Of a DNA stretch of 64,000 nt, positions 36,166-46,156 are shown piece by piece. The position numbers and the translations under genes are program-made. The DNA comes from Agrobacterium tumefaciens (GTDB lineage: Bacteria > Pseudomonadota > Alphaproteobacteria > Rhizobiales > Rhizobiaceae). Each line of letters opens with the position of its first letter. The stretch's first letter is position 1. Under the pieces are notes generated by a model. The model did no database searches and had not been told where the DNA came from. It worked only from the letters and a program-made list of their open reading frames with translations. The stretch is taken from NCBI RefSeq assembly GCF_009649785.1, contig NZ_WJOK01000025.1, positions 1-64,000 on the forward strand. Direction: 5' to 3'.

Positions 36166-36332
36166 GCATGGAATAGCATCTGATGGTTGTCGGGTTATTC
36201 TGTCGAGTTCGCAAGAGGTTTGGCGGCGAGGCGAACCTGTGTGAAGTTTTGAGTCGTAGCGATAGCACAATCTTTGACGGCGCCAGAAATTTCAAACGCC
36301 GCCGATTTGAAAAATTTTTATGTCCAGTACGA

Positions 36333-37922
36333 TCAGATAGGATCTGGCCGCTTCCTTTTTTCGGCAAGAAGGTAAAGTGGCATGGAGCCGCCAATTTTAC
36401 CTGGATTCTCTATCTCCCTCTTTCGTTCCTCAACACCAATCGCTAGGGACACATGCAGCAATGCAGATCGGGCCATCTGCATTATACGGATTGCTTTCGC
36501 TTCAAGTTCGTCACTTCCAATAGATATCCCGAAGCCACTACCGTCCGCGCGATCTAGCATTAACGGCTTGGCCCAGCCTTCACTTACACGTAGGTATGTA
36601 TGTTCGAGGGCGTTACGAATTACATGCAACTCACGGGCATCTGCCGCCGTCGTCTGCCTCAGTTGATCATCAAAGAGTTCCTTCGAAAGCCAGTACAAGC
36701 CGCGGAGAGGTAGGTTGTCGAGCTCCGCGAACCTGGGCAGTAGACGTGACTTGCCCTCCACCATCCAAACATTCTTGAAGCTAATTCTCTCCGGCACTTT
36801 CTTCAGGTTCCAATACCTATCAACGAGGAAGGCGACCTTGTCGAGGAGGGAATACGCGACGCGAAAGGCTGTCCGAACCCTCTCGCTAGCCAACGAGTAA
36901 TGGGGGTAGTCAAGTGTATCAGTGAGGATAGCGTCGCGATCAGAGAAGTGGATCCTGGTGCTACTCATGCCCTCGAAAAGCATGAACCGCGCGGAGGCGT
37001 ATTCCTGTTTCATCTGACTGAAGAAGCCAACAATTGGTGGAGGGAGATGCCCATCGGGTCGGTCATCGAACCGTTCCATGAGCGGCGGCAGCATAAGGTC
37101 ATCAGCTGCTGCTGCGAGATAAGGTCCGAGGTCATTCAACGGGCACAGAAACAGACGGTGCTTCAGGCACCAGCGACGATAGGCTCGCTGAGCTCTGGAT
37201 TTGCCTTCACGGCCTATATCGAGATTTTGTTTCGCTCTGACTTCCTCGAGGTTAATAGCATTCGCCAGAGCCTCTGCCTGATTGTCGAAAAAGGCCATTG
37301 GTCTAGCCGGATTACCGGAGTCGTAGAACACATCCTCGGCCAACGATGATCGGAAGCTGTCGTACGCATGCAACGCCAAAATCGCTCGCTCCCAGTCGGT
37401 GAATATCAGACGCGCGTAGACGGCAAGCCCGCATCCCCGGTTTCCGAGAGCGACCGCAAAGTGAGGGATGATCTTGAGAGCTGCGTCCCATCCAGCGATC
37501 GCATCGATTGTTCGACCGACGACGTTCAAGAGGTTCGCGTGGTTGGTGAGGATTTGGCATCGGCGAACCGGGTCGAGAGATCGAAAGCCAGGATGGCCGC
37601 ATGCGCGTGAAAGCGCAAGCATCTCTTCCTGCGTTTCCGGCGAGTCCCATGCCCAGGAACGTCTGGCGTTTGAGATCTGAGACATAGCCGCCCAGGCGTT
37701 TGCCCGGAAATACTCTACAAGCGCTCCATCTGCGGGCACGAGATCGCGCTTAGATAGGTCATCCAGCAAGTAAAGTCCGCGTTTGACGGCACGCTCATGC
37801 GAGGTGTCGGCTCCGTCGTCTATTAGGTCGCCGATATGTGCGAAGGCTTCGCGATCGCTCATTTTCGCAATGCTTCGCTCGCACCTTTTGCTGAGCTCTT
37901 CGACGTTAAGATTGCTGGACAC
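36333..37922 (-). CDS. LA2681-type HEPN protein with TPR-like N-terminus
   Basis: A 529-residue protein. The N-terminal half has TPR-like helices (RCQILTNHANLLNVVGRTIDAIAGWDAAL, ALGNRGCGLAVYA). The C-terminal half fits the LA2681 HEPN family, with the R-x4-H motif in HVIRNALEHTYLRV, the signature of metal-independent HEPN RNases. It lies 31 bases after the helicase gene on the same strand, so they form an operon. HEPN RNases are common effectors of abortive defence; that role is inferred. No toxin-type immunity gene is visible beside it. Confidence 0.75.
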   Translation of the reverse strand: MSSNLNVEELSKRCERSIAKMSDREAFAHIGDLIDDGADTSHERAVKRGLYLLDDLSKRDLVPADGALVEYFRANAWAAMSQISNARRSWAWDSPETQEEMLALSRACGHPGFRSLDPVRRCQILTNHANLLNVVGRTIDAIAGWDAALKIIPHFAVALGNRGCGLAVYARLIFTDWERAILALHAYDSFRSSLAEDVFYDSGNPARPMAFFDNQAEALANAINLEEVRAKQNLDIGREGKSRAQRAYRRWCLKHRLFLCPLNDLGPYLAAAADDLMLPPLMERFDDRPDGHLPPPIVGFFSQMKQEYASARFMLFEGMSSTRIHFSDRDAILTDTLDYPHYSLASERVRTAFRVAYSLLDKVAFLVDRYWNLKKVPERISFKNVWMVEGKSRLLPRFAELDNLPLRGLYWLSKELFDDQLRQTTAADARELHVIRNALEHTYLRVSEGWAKPLMLDRADGSGFGISIGSDELEAKAIRIMQMARSALLHVSLAIGVEERKREIENPGKIGGSMPLYLLAEKRKRPDPI

Positions 37923-37953
37923 AATTCGATTACCTGTTTGGAGCTGCTCGAAA

Positions 37954-40900
37954 TCAGGGCGAAAGGACGACGCGCAACTTCGCCTGCGTAGTCTTCAGCA
38001 GATACAGTTCCGTCGTTGCTAGGAGCCGCAGAGCGTCGTCCGTGATTGAAGCGACTGAGCCTCCCGGCTGCACGAGAACCATCTCGAAGTCGAGTTTCGC
38101 GCGACGCGACTTCTCCTTGAAATAGGAGAGGTCCTTTATGCTGCCCTTGAGAAAACGGCTGTAACCTTCGCGGCCCCAAATCTCGTGACGCCTCTTCAGA
38201 TCTTGATAAAGGGTCGGGAGTCCAGCGTGCTTTGCGGTTATGCTCTTCTGTGCCTGACCGCAAACGACGTAAAAATTCCGAATGTCTTGGGATACACGCC
38301 CTTCGTGCGCTCCCTTGCAGTGGATGAGGCACAGTCGGATGGTGGCCTCATCGACATCCTTTAGGCAAACGAGGTCAGCAGCTTCGCCCGCTCCGTCGTC
38401 GTTGAAGATAACGTCGAATTCACCCTTGATCTGCTCGAACGTCCGGAATTGGATTGTCCGCTGATCGCCGATCTTGTGCATCGACTCCTTATTCAGCTCG
38501 ATGCCGTCCCAGTTCCAGCCTTCGAGCCTTTCCCGCTGGTAGAGGCCTGCCTCGAGCTTCATCGGAATGTGGTAGCAATTGTAAGAAGAGGTGCCATCCG
38601 AATAGCGAACGATGAACGGATCCTTCTGGAGGTATTCGTCCAACGGAACTGCTGGCTGCGTTCCGTATCGGAAGGAGACCGCCGGGCCGGATATGTGTTC
38701 GTGGCAATAGCCACCGGGCATTTCGTCGCTGATGACGAGGCGGTATTCGGAGGTTGTCGCGTCACATTCGATACGAAAGACTATCACTCCATCCGGACCG
38801 ACATCCCCTAGATTCAAGTCAACAGCGAACACCGGGACCTCCGAGGATCCGAAGACGACATACTGCTTGTCGTTGAAGCGAGTTTGCGCTTGCTCACCCC
38901 ATTGGGCCGCAATAGGCCACGCCCCATGTGGCTTCGTCATTCTTTCCGGGCGCAAAAAATCGCGCACGATGTTGCTATCGCTCTCGACGTCCGACGTGAC
39001 CTTCGCCCATGTCGCTGATGTCCATTCTATCCAGTCGGATATCGATCCGGCCTTCTGTCGCCAGACCTTACCGCGACGCTGAGTTCCAGCCCATAGAACT
39101 CGTTCTCCGTCTTCGTATCCCAAACAAGCGAGGTTGTTGAGAGAGGACTCGGCCTTCTCAATGCTGGCGAGTCCTTCCGTGACGTTCGGTCCGAAATAGG
39201 AGGTGAAGCTGATTGCGCCGATGCGCGATGAGCCCAGGCTCTTCACGAGCGGGAGTTCGACATTGTTCAGGATATTGAAGATTGGGGTCCCTGAAACCAG
39301 CGTGGTCTCGTCGTCCGTAACCGCTTTGGCAAGCTTTTCTGATCGCAGGGCATCATAGTCGCTGGCAAAGAGGCAGAGAGAACCTGCAACCTTGTCCCAC
39401 TTGATAATCAGTAGGTCATAGATGGTGTCGAACACATTCTGGTAGTTGCCCCATGAGACGTCGCTTGCCCGCCGAACCACGGCAACCAGTACATTGTCGT
39501 GCTCACTGAAGGCATACCAAGTCTCGGATCCTTTCGGGAGAACTGACTCGAAAGCCAAAGGATTCCACTCAACACATTTCGTACGGAAGAGCTGCGCCGA
39601 GAGTGCCGGCCGGAGATTCCAAAGTGAAAGATTCGAATGGAGGTTGCCTGTTTCCTTAAGCGCGAGAACAACGTCCTGAAGGCGTAATTCCTGATCAATC
39701 CTGTCCTCGCTCAACCGCTTTATTATTTGGTCCCAGTCGGCACCCTCAGCATAGAGGTCAGCGAGCCTCGACTCTGCATCAGGATCTGCAATGTTTATAA
39801 CAACTGAGGCCTCGCCAATCTTTCCCTTTGCACCTTTGCGGGTGAAGCGGCCGATAAACTGTAGGGTTACGGCGAGAGATTTATGTGTGTCGTGGAGTGC
39901 TGCGACCTTCAAATTGGGTAGGTCGAAACCTTCCCCCAACATATCCACACAGATTACGATTCTCGCGCCGTCCGCTCCGCGATCGAATAGCTGTGTCATG
40001 GCTTCTCGATTGGCGACTGTGCGTCCGGGGCCGGAGTAGACGATCACTGGTTTGAGATCCGGTGCAAGACGTTGGTAGATTCGGCCAATCGTTTCTGCGC
40101 GATCCTTGGAGAGTGTTCGCGCCATCATCAGATGATCAAGCTTCAGCCCGTCCCTATCGTGGCGGAGAGCGGCGATCGCTTCCTTGGCTATAGCGACGTC
40201 TCGTGCCTCTTCGTCACCATATTCTTCGATCGTCTTCAAATTGATGGGTCGGTAGTAGTCAGCGGCCTGAGCGTCTCCGAGCTTGTAGTTGAAAATGATC
40301 TTGCCATCGATGCGCTTACCGTCGCGACGAAATGGCGTCGCTGTAAATTGAAGAATCCTTTTTCCCAAAAAATGCTCACGGACGCCGTGCCACGTTTTCG
40401 CGGTGATGTGGTGGGCTTCGTCGACGATGAGGTCCGAGCATGCCTCCGCAAGTCGGCGGACCACGGCCGGATCCGAGGCTTCCAGGACGTTCGGCAGGGC
40501 TATGATGACGTTCGCATTACGAACAATTGACTCCAAATCTTCGATGGAACGGATGCCCGTGGTGATCACCGCGACGCGTGGCTTGGGGAGATCGAGGCTT
40601 ATTACCTGTGCTTCAGGCAAAACGCCGAGACCTATGAATTTGCGGGCTATCTGACTTCGTAGCGCATCGGTTGGCACGAGAACCAGTGTGCGACCAAGGC
40701 GACGATACACGAGCGTTGCAAGCATCGTCTCAGTCTTGCCCGTACCCGTCGGAAGGACGACTGTAGCCGGTTCGAAGTGCTTGCCGACCGAAAAGTGGGC
40801 GGAAATCGCATGTAGAGCGCCAATTTGCGGCACCCGGAGGCCAGGAAGATTATGCTTCTCATCCTCCGTACGAAAGTCAAATCCGTTGGCCCAAGAGCCT

Positions 40901-41250
40901 ATTACCTTTTCCGGCGTATCAGCATATGTCGCCAGCTCGCCAAACGAGTCCCATTGAATTTCTAATTCCTTGGGAAGTGCATCGGGATCATTTGCATTAG
41001 GCGCGACCACCACCGGCATTATTGTTTCTACTCGGCGAGCGCCCTTGTGGCGCAGAAGTATCTCGCGATACGGTGGATTGAGCTTCGTCACGATGATGTC
41101 GTGTCCCTTGAACTCCGAGGGCGAGATCTCAGCTTGAGTTCGTGCACCGCCGAACACGTGCTGGACGATGCGATTTCCGCCGATCTTCAAGGTACGTTCG
41201 GGAAGTGACGGGAGATCAAGTTTGCCGCGCCATGTAGCAAATAGGCTCAT
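37954..41250 (-). CDS. Superfamily 2 DEAD/DEAH helicase, large
   Basis: A 1,098-residue DNA/RNA translocase. Motif I VVLPTGTGKTETML (about 165-180), motif II DLIVDEAHHITAKTW, motif III FTATPFRRDGKRIDG, motif VI LQFIGRFTRKGAKG. The layout resembles the restriction-type SF2 helicases. The large C-terminal part (about 520-1098) has no catalytic motif I can name, although segments such as FDVIFNDDGAGEAADLVCLKD and IRLCLIHCKGAHEG resemble a PD-(D/E)XK core (D...C-K), so a nuclease is possible. Coupled with the HEPN gene downstream. The start at 41250 gives MSLFATWRGKLDLPS. Confidence 0.85.
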   Translation of the reverse strand: MSLFATWRGKLDLPSLPERTLKIGGNRIVQHVFGGARTQAEISPSEFKGHDIIVTKLNPPYREILLRHKGARRVETIMPVVVAPNANDPDALPKELEIQWDSFGELATYADTPEKVIGSWANGFDFRTEDEKHNLPGLRVPQIGALHAISAHFSVGKHFEPATVVLPTGTGKTETMLATLVYRRLGRTLVLVPTDALRSQIARKFIGLGVLPEAQVISLDLPKPRVAVITTGIRSIEDLESIVRNANVIIALPNVLEASDPAVVRRLAEACSDLIVDEAHHITAKTWHGVREHFLGKRILQFTATPFRRDGKRIDGKIIFNYKLGDAQAADYYRPINLKTIEEYGDEEARDVAIAKEAIAALRHDRDGLKLDHLMMARTLSKDRAETIGRIYQRLAPDLKPVIVYSGPGRTVANREAMTQLFDRGADGARIVICVDMLGEGFDLPNLKVAALHDTHKSLAVTLQFIGRFTRKGAKGKIGEASVVINIADPDAESRLADLYAEGADWDQIIKRLSEDRIDQELRLQDVVLALKETGNLHSNLSLWNLRPALSAQLFRTKCVEWNPLAFESVLPKGSETWYAFSEHDNVLVAVVRRASDVSWGNYQNVFDTIYDLLIIKWDKVAGSLCLFASDYDALRSEKLAKAVTDDETTLVSGTPIFNILNNVELPLVKSLGSSRIGAISFTSYFGPNVTEGLASIEKAESSLNNLACLGYEDGERVLWAGTQRRGKVWRQKAGSISDWIEWTSATWAKVTSDVESDSNIVRDFLRPERMTKPHGAWPIAAQWGEQAQTRFNDKQYVVFGSSEVPVFAVDLNLGDVGPDGVIVFRIECDATTSEYRLVISDEMPGGYCHEHISGPAVSFRYGTQPAVPLDEYLQKDPFIVRYSDGTSSYNCYHIPMKLEAGLYQRERLEGWNWDGIELNKESMHKIGDQRTIQFRTFEQIKGEFDVIFNDDGAGEAADLVCLKDVDEATIRLCLIHCKGAHEGRVSQDIRNFYVVCGQAQKSITAKHAGLPTLYQDLKRRHEIWGREGYSRFLKGSIKDLSYFKEKSRRAKLDFEMVLVQPGGSVASITDDALRLLATTELYLLKTTQAKLRVVLSP

Positions 41251-41450
41251 TGTGACTTTCGGTAAGGTTGAGTTCCAGCTTTGAAATGCGATTAAAGATC
41301 GTAAACACGATGATGTCGAATAGTCGACGCATCAAGTATTGCGTCAGGTTGTGCATGAGTAATAAACAGGATTTTGCAAAGCGATCCGGTGACGCCTTTT
41401 ACCAGCCTTGCTGGGGTATCAGGAGCGTGGAACATGGTGCGACCGACCTG

Positions 41451-42380
41451 ATGAAACTGATCTTCAAGTACTTTTCTGAGAGCGTCCTTGAACATGTTTT
41501 TGTTCGTGATGGCCATGTCGGTTTCAAGTGTAGCTTGCCAGAACATTACAACGACCCATTCGAACTTTTCCTCGGCGTAGACCTTGAGCAAGAATCTGAC
41601 CTACTTGCGACGTACAGCGAGGTGGTCCAGGAAATTCCGTCGCTGCTGACTACCTGTTTCTCTAAATCACCCGTCGTGACCCCGATGTGGGCGCACTATG
41701 GAAACAATCACAAAGGTTTCGTAATCGGGTTCGATGTTGCCGAGCTGCAAAGCGTTTTCCCCGACCTCTTAGTGCGCGAGATCTCATATCGAGAGCGACC
41801 AAGTGAGACACTAGTCTCCTTCGCGCAGATGGCTGCGCGCCGGAGAAAGCCAAGAGACGCGATGGCCCTCCGTGACGCCATCATTTATCAGGGCTACTTC
41901 TCTAAATATCTGGAGTGGAGCTACGAGCAGGAAGTCCGCGCTGTGAATTTCGAAGACTATATCGATGACGTCGGCGGCCACAAAATTCTCTACGTACCCC
42001 AACGCTGTGTCGCGGCGTTAATCTCCGGCGCAAAATCTTCGCCGCAGACGAAAGATGCTCTTATGGAAGCGGCGGAAGAGCTTGGCGCCGATTTCTATGT
42101 CGGTAAAATAGGTCGCAGCTATCCTAAGCCTTATCTGATCACCGGCGAAGGTGACGGCAGAGTATTTGCGGATGGGGACATCGCGCCTCCGATTGCGAAA
42201 TGTGCAGAATGCACGGAGCCTCTAAGAGACAACCGCGATTTATGTCCGTGGTGCTCTATTGATGACGCTCAGCGGTTAGAGGCTGCGTCAAACAATCCTT
42301 TCAGGATCCTTGACCATTTCGGGTTGCTTGAGGAATATGTTGAAGGATATCCCACGAGGCCGCGGCCCCCCTATAAGTGA
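41451..42380 (+). CDS. DUF2971 domain protein
   Basis: A protein of about 309 residues in the DUF2971 family, whose members occur near defence genes and have no firm function. Family features: KLIFKYFSESVLEHVF near the start, PEHYNDPFE, and VTPMWAHYGNNHKGFVIGFD. A C-terminal Cys-rich motif (CAEC, 9 residues, then CPWC) looks like a zinc ribbon. I use ATG 41451 because the family begins like this; the frame is open back to 41268 and the ribosome binding site is weak, so the start is uncertain. It is divergent from the helicase gene. Confidence 0.75.
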   Translation: MKLIFKYFSESVLEHVFVRDGHVGFKCSLPEHYNDPFELFLGVDLEQESDLLATYSEVVQEIPSLLTTCFSKSPVVTPMWAHYGNNHKGFVIGFDVAELQSVFPDLLVREISYRERPSETLVSFAQMAARRRKPRDAMALRDAIIYQGYFSKYLEWSYEQEVRAVNFEDYIDDVGGHKILYVPQRCVAALISGAKSSPQTKDALMEAAEELGADFYVGKIGRSYPKPYLITGEGDGRVFADGDIAPPIAKCAECTEPLRDNRDLCPWCSIDDAQRLEAASNNPFRILDHFGLLEEYVEGYPTRPRPPYK

Positions 42381-42531
42381 AATCATGGTCGATTGCGACA
42401 ACGGTGGTTATCAGGCCGATATATTTCGGTAGCATGTTTTGGCTTTGTCAATTGCAACGCGCTCATCAGACAAATTGCCGTTAGGCCACCTTCCATCGCT
42501 GTTTCAGAGACTTAGTGCGTCAAGATCTCCC

Positions 42532-42557
42532 GGGTCGCCGGTTCAAATCCCTTCAGG
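42532..42557. repeat. tRNA T-arm-like remnant on the left of ietAS
   Basis: GGGTCGCCGGTTCAAATC (start of the element) has the T-loop pattern G-G-T-T-C-A-A-A-T-C, followed by CCTTCAGG. The T-stem pairs poorly, so it is not a working tRNA. A related stretch lies at 46362-46387. Tyrosine integrases often leave tRNA 3' ends as attachment-site scars, so this may mark an insertion boundary. Confidence 0.45.
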
Positions 42558-42592
42558 AGCCGCCGTCTGTCGTCACGGCCCCTTTCGCGAGA

Positions 42593-45073
42593 CTAGACCA
42601 GAATATCTGTTTCTGCTGCAACCGCCGTCTCAATGCGAGCCTTAGCGGCGATCACGCCACTATAGAGATCAACCTCGACGCCTGGGGCTTTCAACGTCAC
42701 GACCAACGAATAGCGTGTCTCGCGATTGACGATGTTCTTGGCAGCTCGATTGCGCCACCAGCCTACGACTGGCTTCACACACAGCAGCTCACGGCTCAAT
42801 AGTTCGATTGCGGGCCCTGACCAGACGTCGCAATGCAGGGAGCCTGCCGAAATGCTGCCCGGGCCAAACATCCATCGGGCATCGTCGGCATGACTTGGTG
42901 CCCGCACGCCATCCTCGCGCTCTGCGGCATTGACCCGCTGCTTAAAGCGTTCGGCAAGCTCGCCCCGGCGCTGTAAGTCGAAGCGCAGGCCGAACGATTG
43001 GTAGCGCTGTGGATCGACATTGGCCGAAAACCCCGGATTGGGATCCACGAAGTACGACAGCGTGACCTTCAGCTCGACTACGGTGTTCTGTAGGTCCTCC
43101 AAGATCGCAGCTGGAAGCGGGAGTTGATAATAGTGGCACTCGTTGAATTCACGCTGCCCTTTCAGACGAAACGGCTGGATAGCAACCTGGGCGACCAGCG
43201 CCAGATGGTCCTGCGCCGAAGCAGACGCGCGGTCGAAATCAGGTACCCCATAGCCGAACCGCCTCATCAGCGGGTACCGGTCCTTCTTTCCCGCAGGACT
43301 GTTCAACTGCTCAAGCATTGGTTCGGTCCATTCGGCGCTATGAATGACAAGCGCCCTGATTGTCTCCGGCCAATAGGTTGGGTGCTCGGCCGTGAGCCTT
43401 GCGACCATGCGCGCGGCTTGTGCGGTCGCAGCGCTCGTCGCCTGAAACGCGGTAACGGCGTTTGCGCCGGTCGTCGGCGATGTGGTTAGAAGTGACAGTG
43501 AGTCGAGGCTGAGAACCTCTCGGCGGGCCGGGCTGAGTGCGCGATTACCGGCCTCCAGGACCACTTCCGGCTTGATCGGCGCGCGGGCGTGAGCCCAATT
43601 GACGCTCGTGCGGCTGTAAGGGCTGAGTTCTCCGGGGCCGGCAAGGCACGACCAATCTTCGTAGCCCACGTCGGAGATCTGATTGAGATCGGTGTATCCG
43701 CCGACGGTGATGGCGTTCCAAGCCTGACTCGGATCTTCGGCCGGGTAATCGTCCTGCCGGAAAATCCGAGCGTATTCAATCTCGGCTGGGACATTGCCGG
43801 CAGAAATGACGAATAACCTTTTCGGAGCTTCGTCGTCGTCTCCATTCATCGTGCCGGCCGCGGCTTGGTCGATCGCAGCGCTCCAAGTTGATGGGCGGGC
43901 ACCGGAAACATTGTCGTTAGTCACCGCCATACAGAATATTCGGCTTCTCTCGGGTGCAGCGATCTCCGCCAGCGATACCGCGGTCTGGGTGATCACGCCG
44001 TAGGAGTGGGGATCGTTCGGGTCCATATCCTGCGGCGGCAAGAGCTTCACCGATTCCAGCCGATGGTTCAGCCGTCGCTCGGACCGATCGGATAGTGCGG
44101 CCGTCAAATCCCCGTGCAGGGCCAAGCCTGCCATAGCCGTACCGTGGCTATGATGATCATCGACGCCCCAGTCACGGTCGATTGCGTGCTGGTCGGCTGC
44201 AGCGAGGGCCGGCTCAATCAGCGAGTGGCCGCGATTGACTCCCGTATCCAAGACGCAGACGGCAGGTACCTCGTTTCCAGGCCATATGATACGTCCGGCG
44301 AGATCGTCGACCCATTCGTTTTGGCTTTCCTGGGCGTCTTCAAGGAAGAACACCGGATTGTCGCTCGCGCGTCGAAGCTCGCTGACGAGCCCGGTTGCGA
44401 AGGTCATCAACTCGATCGCTGCGCGGCGCGCGAGAACGGGGATCACAACCGCCTCCGGGAAATACAGCCGGCGATCGGCGGAGGCGGCACGCAGAGAGAG
44501 CCGGCGGCAAACGTCCTCAACGGCCGCTTCATTATCGCGATGCGCCCAGATAGCCCACCACATCAGATGCTGAGGGTTGTCGGGCAGAGCACTAGGGTCG
44601 TCGGTCCAGAAGACTTCAAGGCGTGCGCGCCTGATCTCCTCGATTTTCTCTACGCGACTGGCATTTGGGGGATTACCCTTCTGGGAGAGGGGACCTGACA
44701 GATAATCATCGAGGATCTGCTGGATGGCTTCTCGCGCATTATCCGGAACATAGAGCGCCACCGTGCGCACGTTGTCGCGGTCCTTAGTCGCCCCTGGGCG
44801 TATGCCCTGCTTCTTCCATTCTAAAACGTCGGCACTGGCGCCGGCCCGCAATTCAACTTCGATGTATCCGCCTGCGGCAGGTTCCAGTCTAGGATCTGCA
44901 CCCCTGAGTTCAGTAATTGCGGCGAGCGCGACATCCAGTTCGTGGCTGAGTTTGCGTCCATGCTCCGCACGGATGCGCGGGACGCTTGAACCACCGCTTC
45001 CTGTGCCGGTATAGGGGCTTGCGGTATGGAGCGCCGAAACATCAATGTGCGGAAGCGTGAATCGGCCTGCCAT
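42593..45073 (-). CDS. ietS: IetS, subtilisin-like (S8) serine protease
   Basis: An 826-residue S8-family protease. The catalytic triad is visible: Asp in AVCVLDTGVNRGHS, His in DDHHSHGTAMAGLALHG, Ser in FQATSAATAQAARMVARL. It lies 3 bases after an AAA+ ATPase gene in the same order as ietA-ietS of Agrobacterium Ti plasmids, described as a toxin-antitoxin pair for plasmid stability and incompatibility and later reported as an anti-phage system. IetS is the toxic part there. There is no signal peptide, so it should act in the cytoplasm. The name is based on gene pair and domains. Confidence 0.85.
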   Translation of the reverse strand: MAGRFTLPHIDVSALHTASPYTGTGSGGSSVPRIRAEHGRKLSHELDVALAAITELRGADPRLEPAAGGYIEVELRAGASADVLEWKKQGIRPGATKDRDNVRTVALYVPDNAREAIQQILDDYLSGPLSQKGNPPNASRVEKIEEIRRARLEVFWTDDPSALPDNPQHLMWWAIWAHRDNEAAVEDVCRRLSLRAASADRRLYFPEAVVIPVLARRAAIELMTFATGLVSELRRASDNPVFFLEDAQESQNEWVDDLAGRIIWPGNEVPAVCVLDTGVNRGHSLIEPALAAADQHAIDRDWGVDDHHSHGTAMAGLALHGDLTAALSDRSERRLNHRLESVKLLPPQDMDPNDPHSYGVITQTAVSLAEIAAPERSRIFCMAVTNDNVSGARPSTWSAAIDQAAAGTMNGDDDEAPKRLFVISAGNVPAEIEYARIFRQDDYPAEDPSQAWNAITVGGYTDLNQISDVGYEDWSCLAGPGELSPYSRTSVNWAHARAPIKPEVVLEAGNRALSPARREVLSLDSLSLLTTSPTTGANAVTAFQATSAATAQAARMVARLTAEHPTYWPETIRALVIHSAEWTEPMLEQLNSPAGKKDRYPLMRRFGYGVPDFDRASASAQDHLALVAQVAIQPFRLKGQREFNECHYYQLPLPAAILEDLQNTVVELKVTLSYFVDPNPGFSANVDPQRYQSFGLRFDLQRRGELAERFKQRVNAAEREDGVRAPSHADDARWMFGPGSISAGSLHCDVWSGPAIELLSRELLCVKPVVGWWRNRAAKNIVNRETRYSLVVTLKAPGVEVDLYSGVIAAKARIETAVAAETDILV

Positions 45074-45076
45074 CGG

Positions 45077-46087
45077 TCAGTGTACACGCTTCTCATCGAG
45101 GAAAGCATCGCGCATCTCCCGACGCTGGTTAAGACGTTGCACGACGTCCTCAGTTGCAATCGTCCTCCGTTCATCAAGGATCGCGGTTTTGACTGCATCA
45201 TCGGCCGCGCGGACGATTTCGGATTGGCTGAGACCGTCGGCTGCCTTGACGATTTTCGTCCAGCCGAGCCTGGCTGATGACATCGGCTTGAGGTTGTTGA
45301 CGATGATTTGCTTGATCTGGTCGGCCGTCGGCGCTTCAAACTCGAGGACGAGATCGTATCGACGCAACAGCGCTCGATCGAGAAGCGAGGGGTGATTGGT
45401 CGAACAAACAATGAGGCTGTCTGTCGAATTGCCCTCTTCCATGAACTGCAGGAATGAGTTGAGGACTCGGCGCATCTCGGCGACATCGTTCGTCGACGTT
45501 CTATGCGCGCCAACCGCGTCGAATTCGTCAAAGAGGTAGACGCCGCGGCGCTTTGCGGTTTCGTCGAAAACTAGCCTGAGCTTTGCTGCGGTCTCACCCA
45601 TATAGCGTGTTATAAGCCCTTCCAGCCGGATCACGTAATATGGCAGGTTGAGCTCGCCAGCCAGCGCTTCCGAGGACATCGTCTTGCCCGAACCAGGCGG
45701 CCCGACAAACAAAACCCGGCGATTAGGAGTGCGGCCATGTTCCCGCAGCCAGTCACGCTTCCTCTGCTGCCGGATCATATCCTCGAGACTGTCGAGCAAT
45801 CCCGGCGCCAAAACCATGTCCTTTAGCTTGAAGCGTGGCTCGCGAAGCTCGAGAAGTCCTTCGAGGTCGCCTCGAGGCGCCCCGAGAGGAATGGCAACAC
45901 TTGCTCCTCGGGATTTGCGGGCCCGGGCCTTGTCAACCTCGGCTCGCATTTCATCAGCCGTAGTCCTGTGTCCCTGACGGGCTTCGGATGCGGCGATCTG
46001 GAGAGCAATCGAGAAAAACAGGTCATCGTCGCCCTCAGCGCGACTTCGCAACATGGCAAGGATTTGCTTGGCGTTCGACACGGTCAT
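45077..46087 (-). CDS. ietA: IetA, AAA+ ATPase partner of the subtilase
   Basis: A 336-residue AAA+ protein: Walker A FVGPPGSGKTMSSEALAGEL, Walker B GVYLFDEFDAVGAHR, sensor IVCSTNHPSLLDRALLRRYD with an Arg finger. The N-terminal helical part (SNAKQILAMLRSRAEGDDD) is typical of IetA-like proteins and may bind the protease. The start at ATG 46087 has GAAGAGAG before it; the frame is open to 46156. In the Ti plasmid, IetA neutralises IetS. The pair is bracketed by two tRNA-like remnants. Confidence 0.85.
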   Translation of the reverse strand: MTVSNAKQILAMLRSRAEGDDDLFFSIALQIAASEARQGHRTTADEMRAEVDKARARKSRGASVAIPLGAPRGDLEGLLELREPRFKLKDMVLAPGLLDSLEDMIRQQRKRDWLREHGRTPNRRVLFVGPPGSGKTMSSEALAGELNLPYYVIRLEGLITRYMGETAAKLRLVFDETAKRRGVYLFDEFDAVGAHRTSTNDVAEMRRVLNSFLQFMEEGNSTDSLIVCSTNHPSLLDRALLRRYDLVLEFEAPTADQIKQIIVNNLKPMSSARLGWTKIVKAADGLSQSEIVRAADDAVKTAILDERRTIATEDVVQRLNQRREMRDAFLDEKRVH

Positions 46088-46156
46088 TCTCTCTTCGTTG
46101 AGCCATTCTAATACAAAACGGGGCGGCAATATAAGGCGGTGGCGGAGGTCATCCAC

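Noticed and set aside
42532-42557. Possible functional tRNA gene
   Set aside because: Only a T-loop pattern is present; the T-stem does not pair and no anticodon arm or acceptor stem can be built around it. The same holds for 46362-46387.
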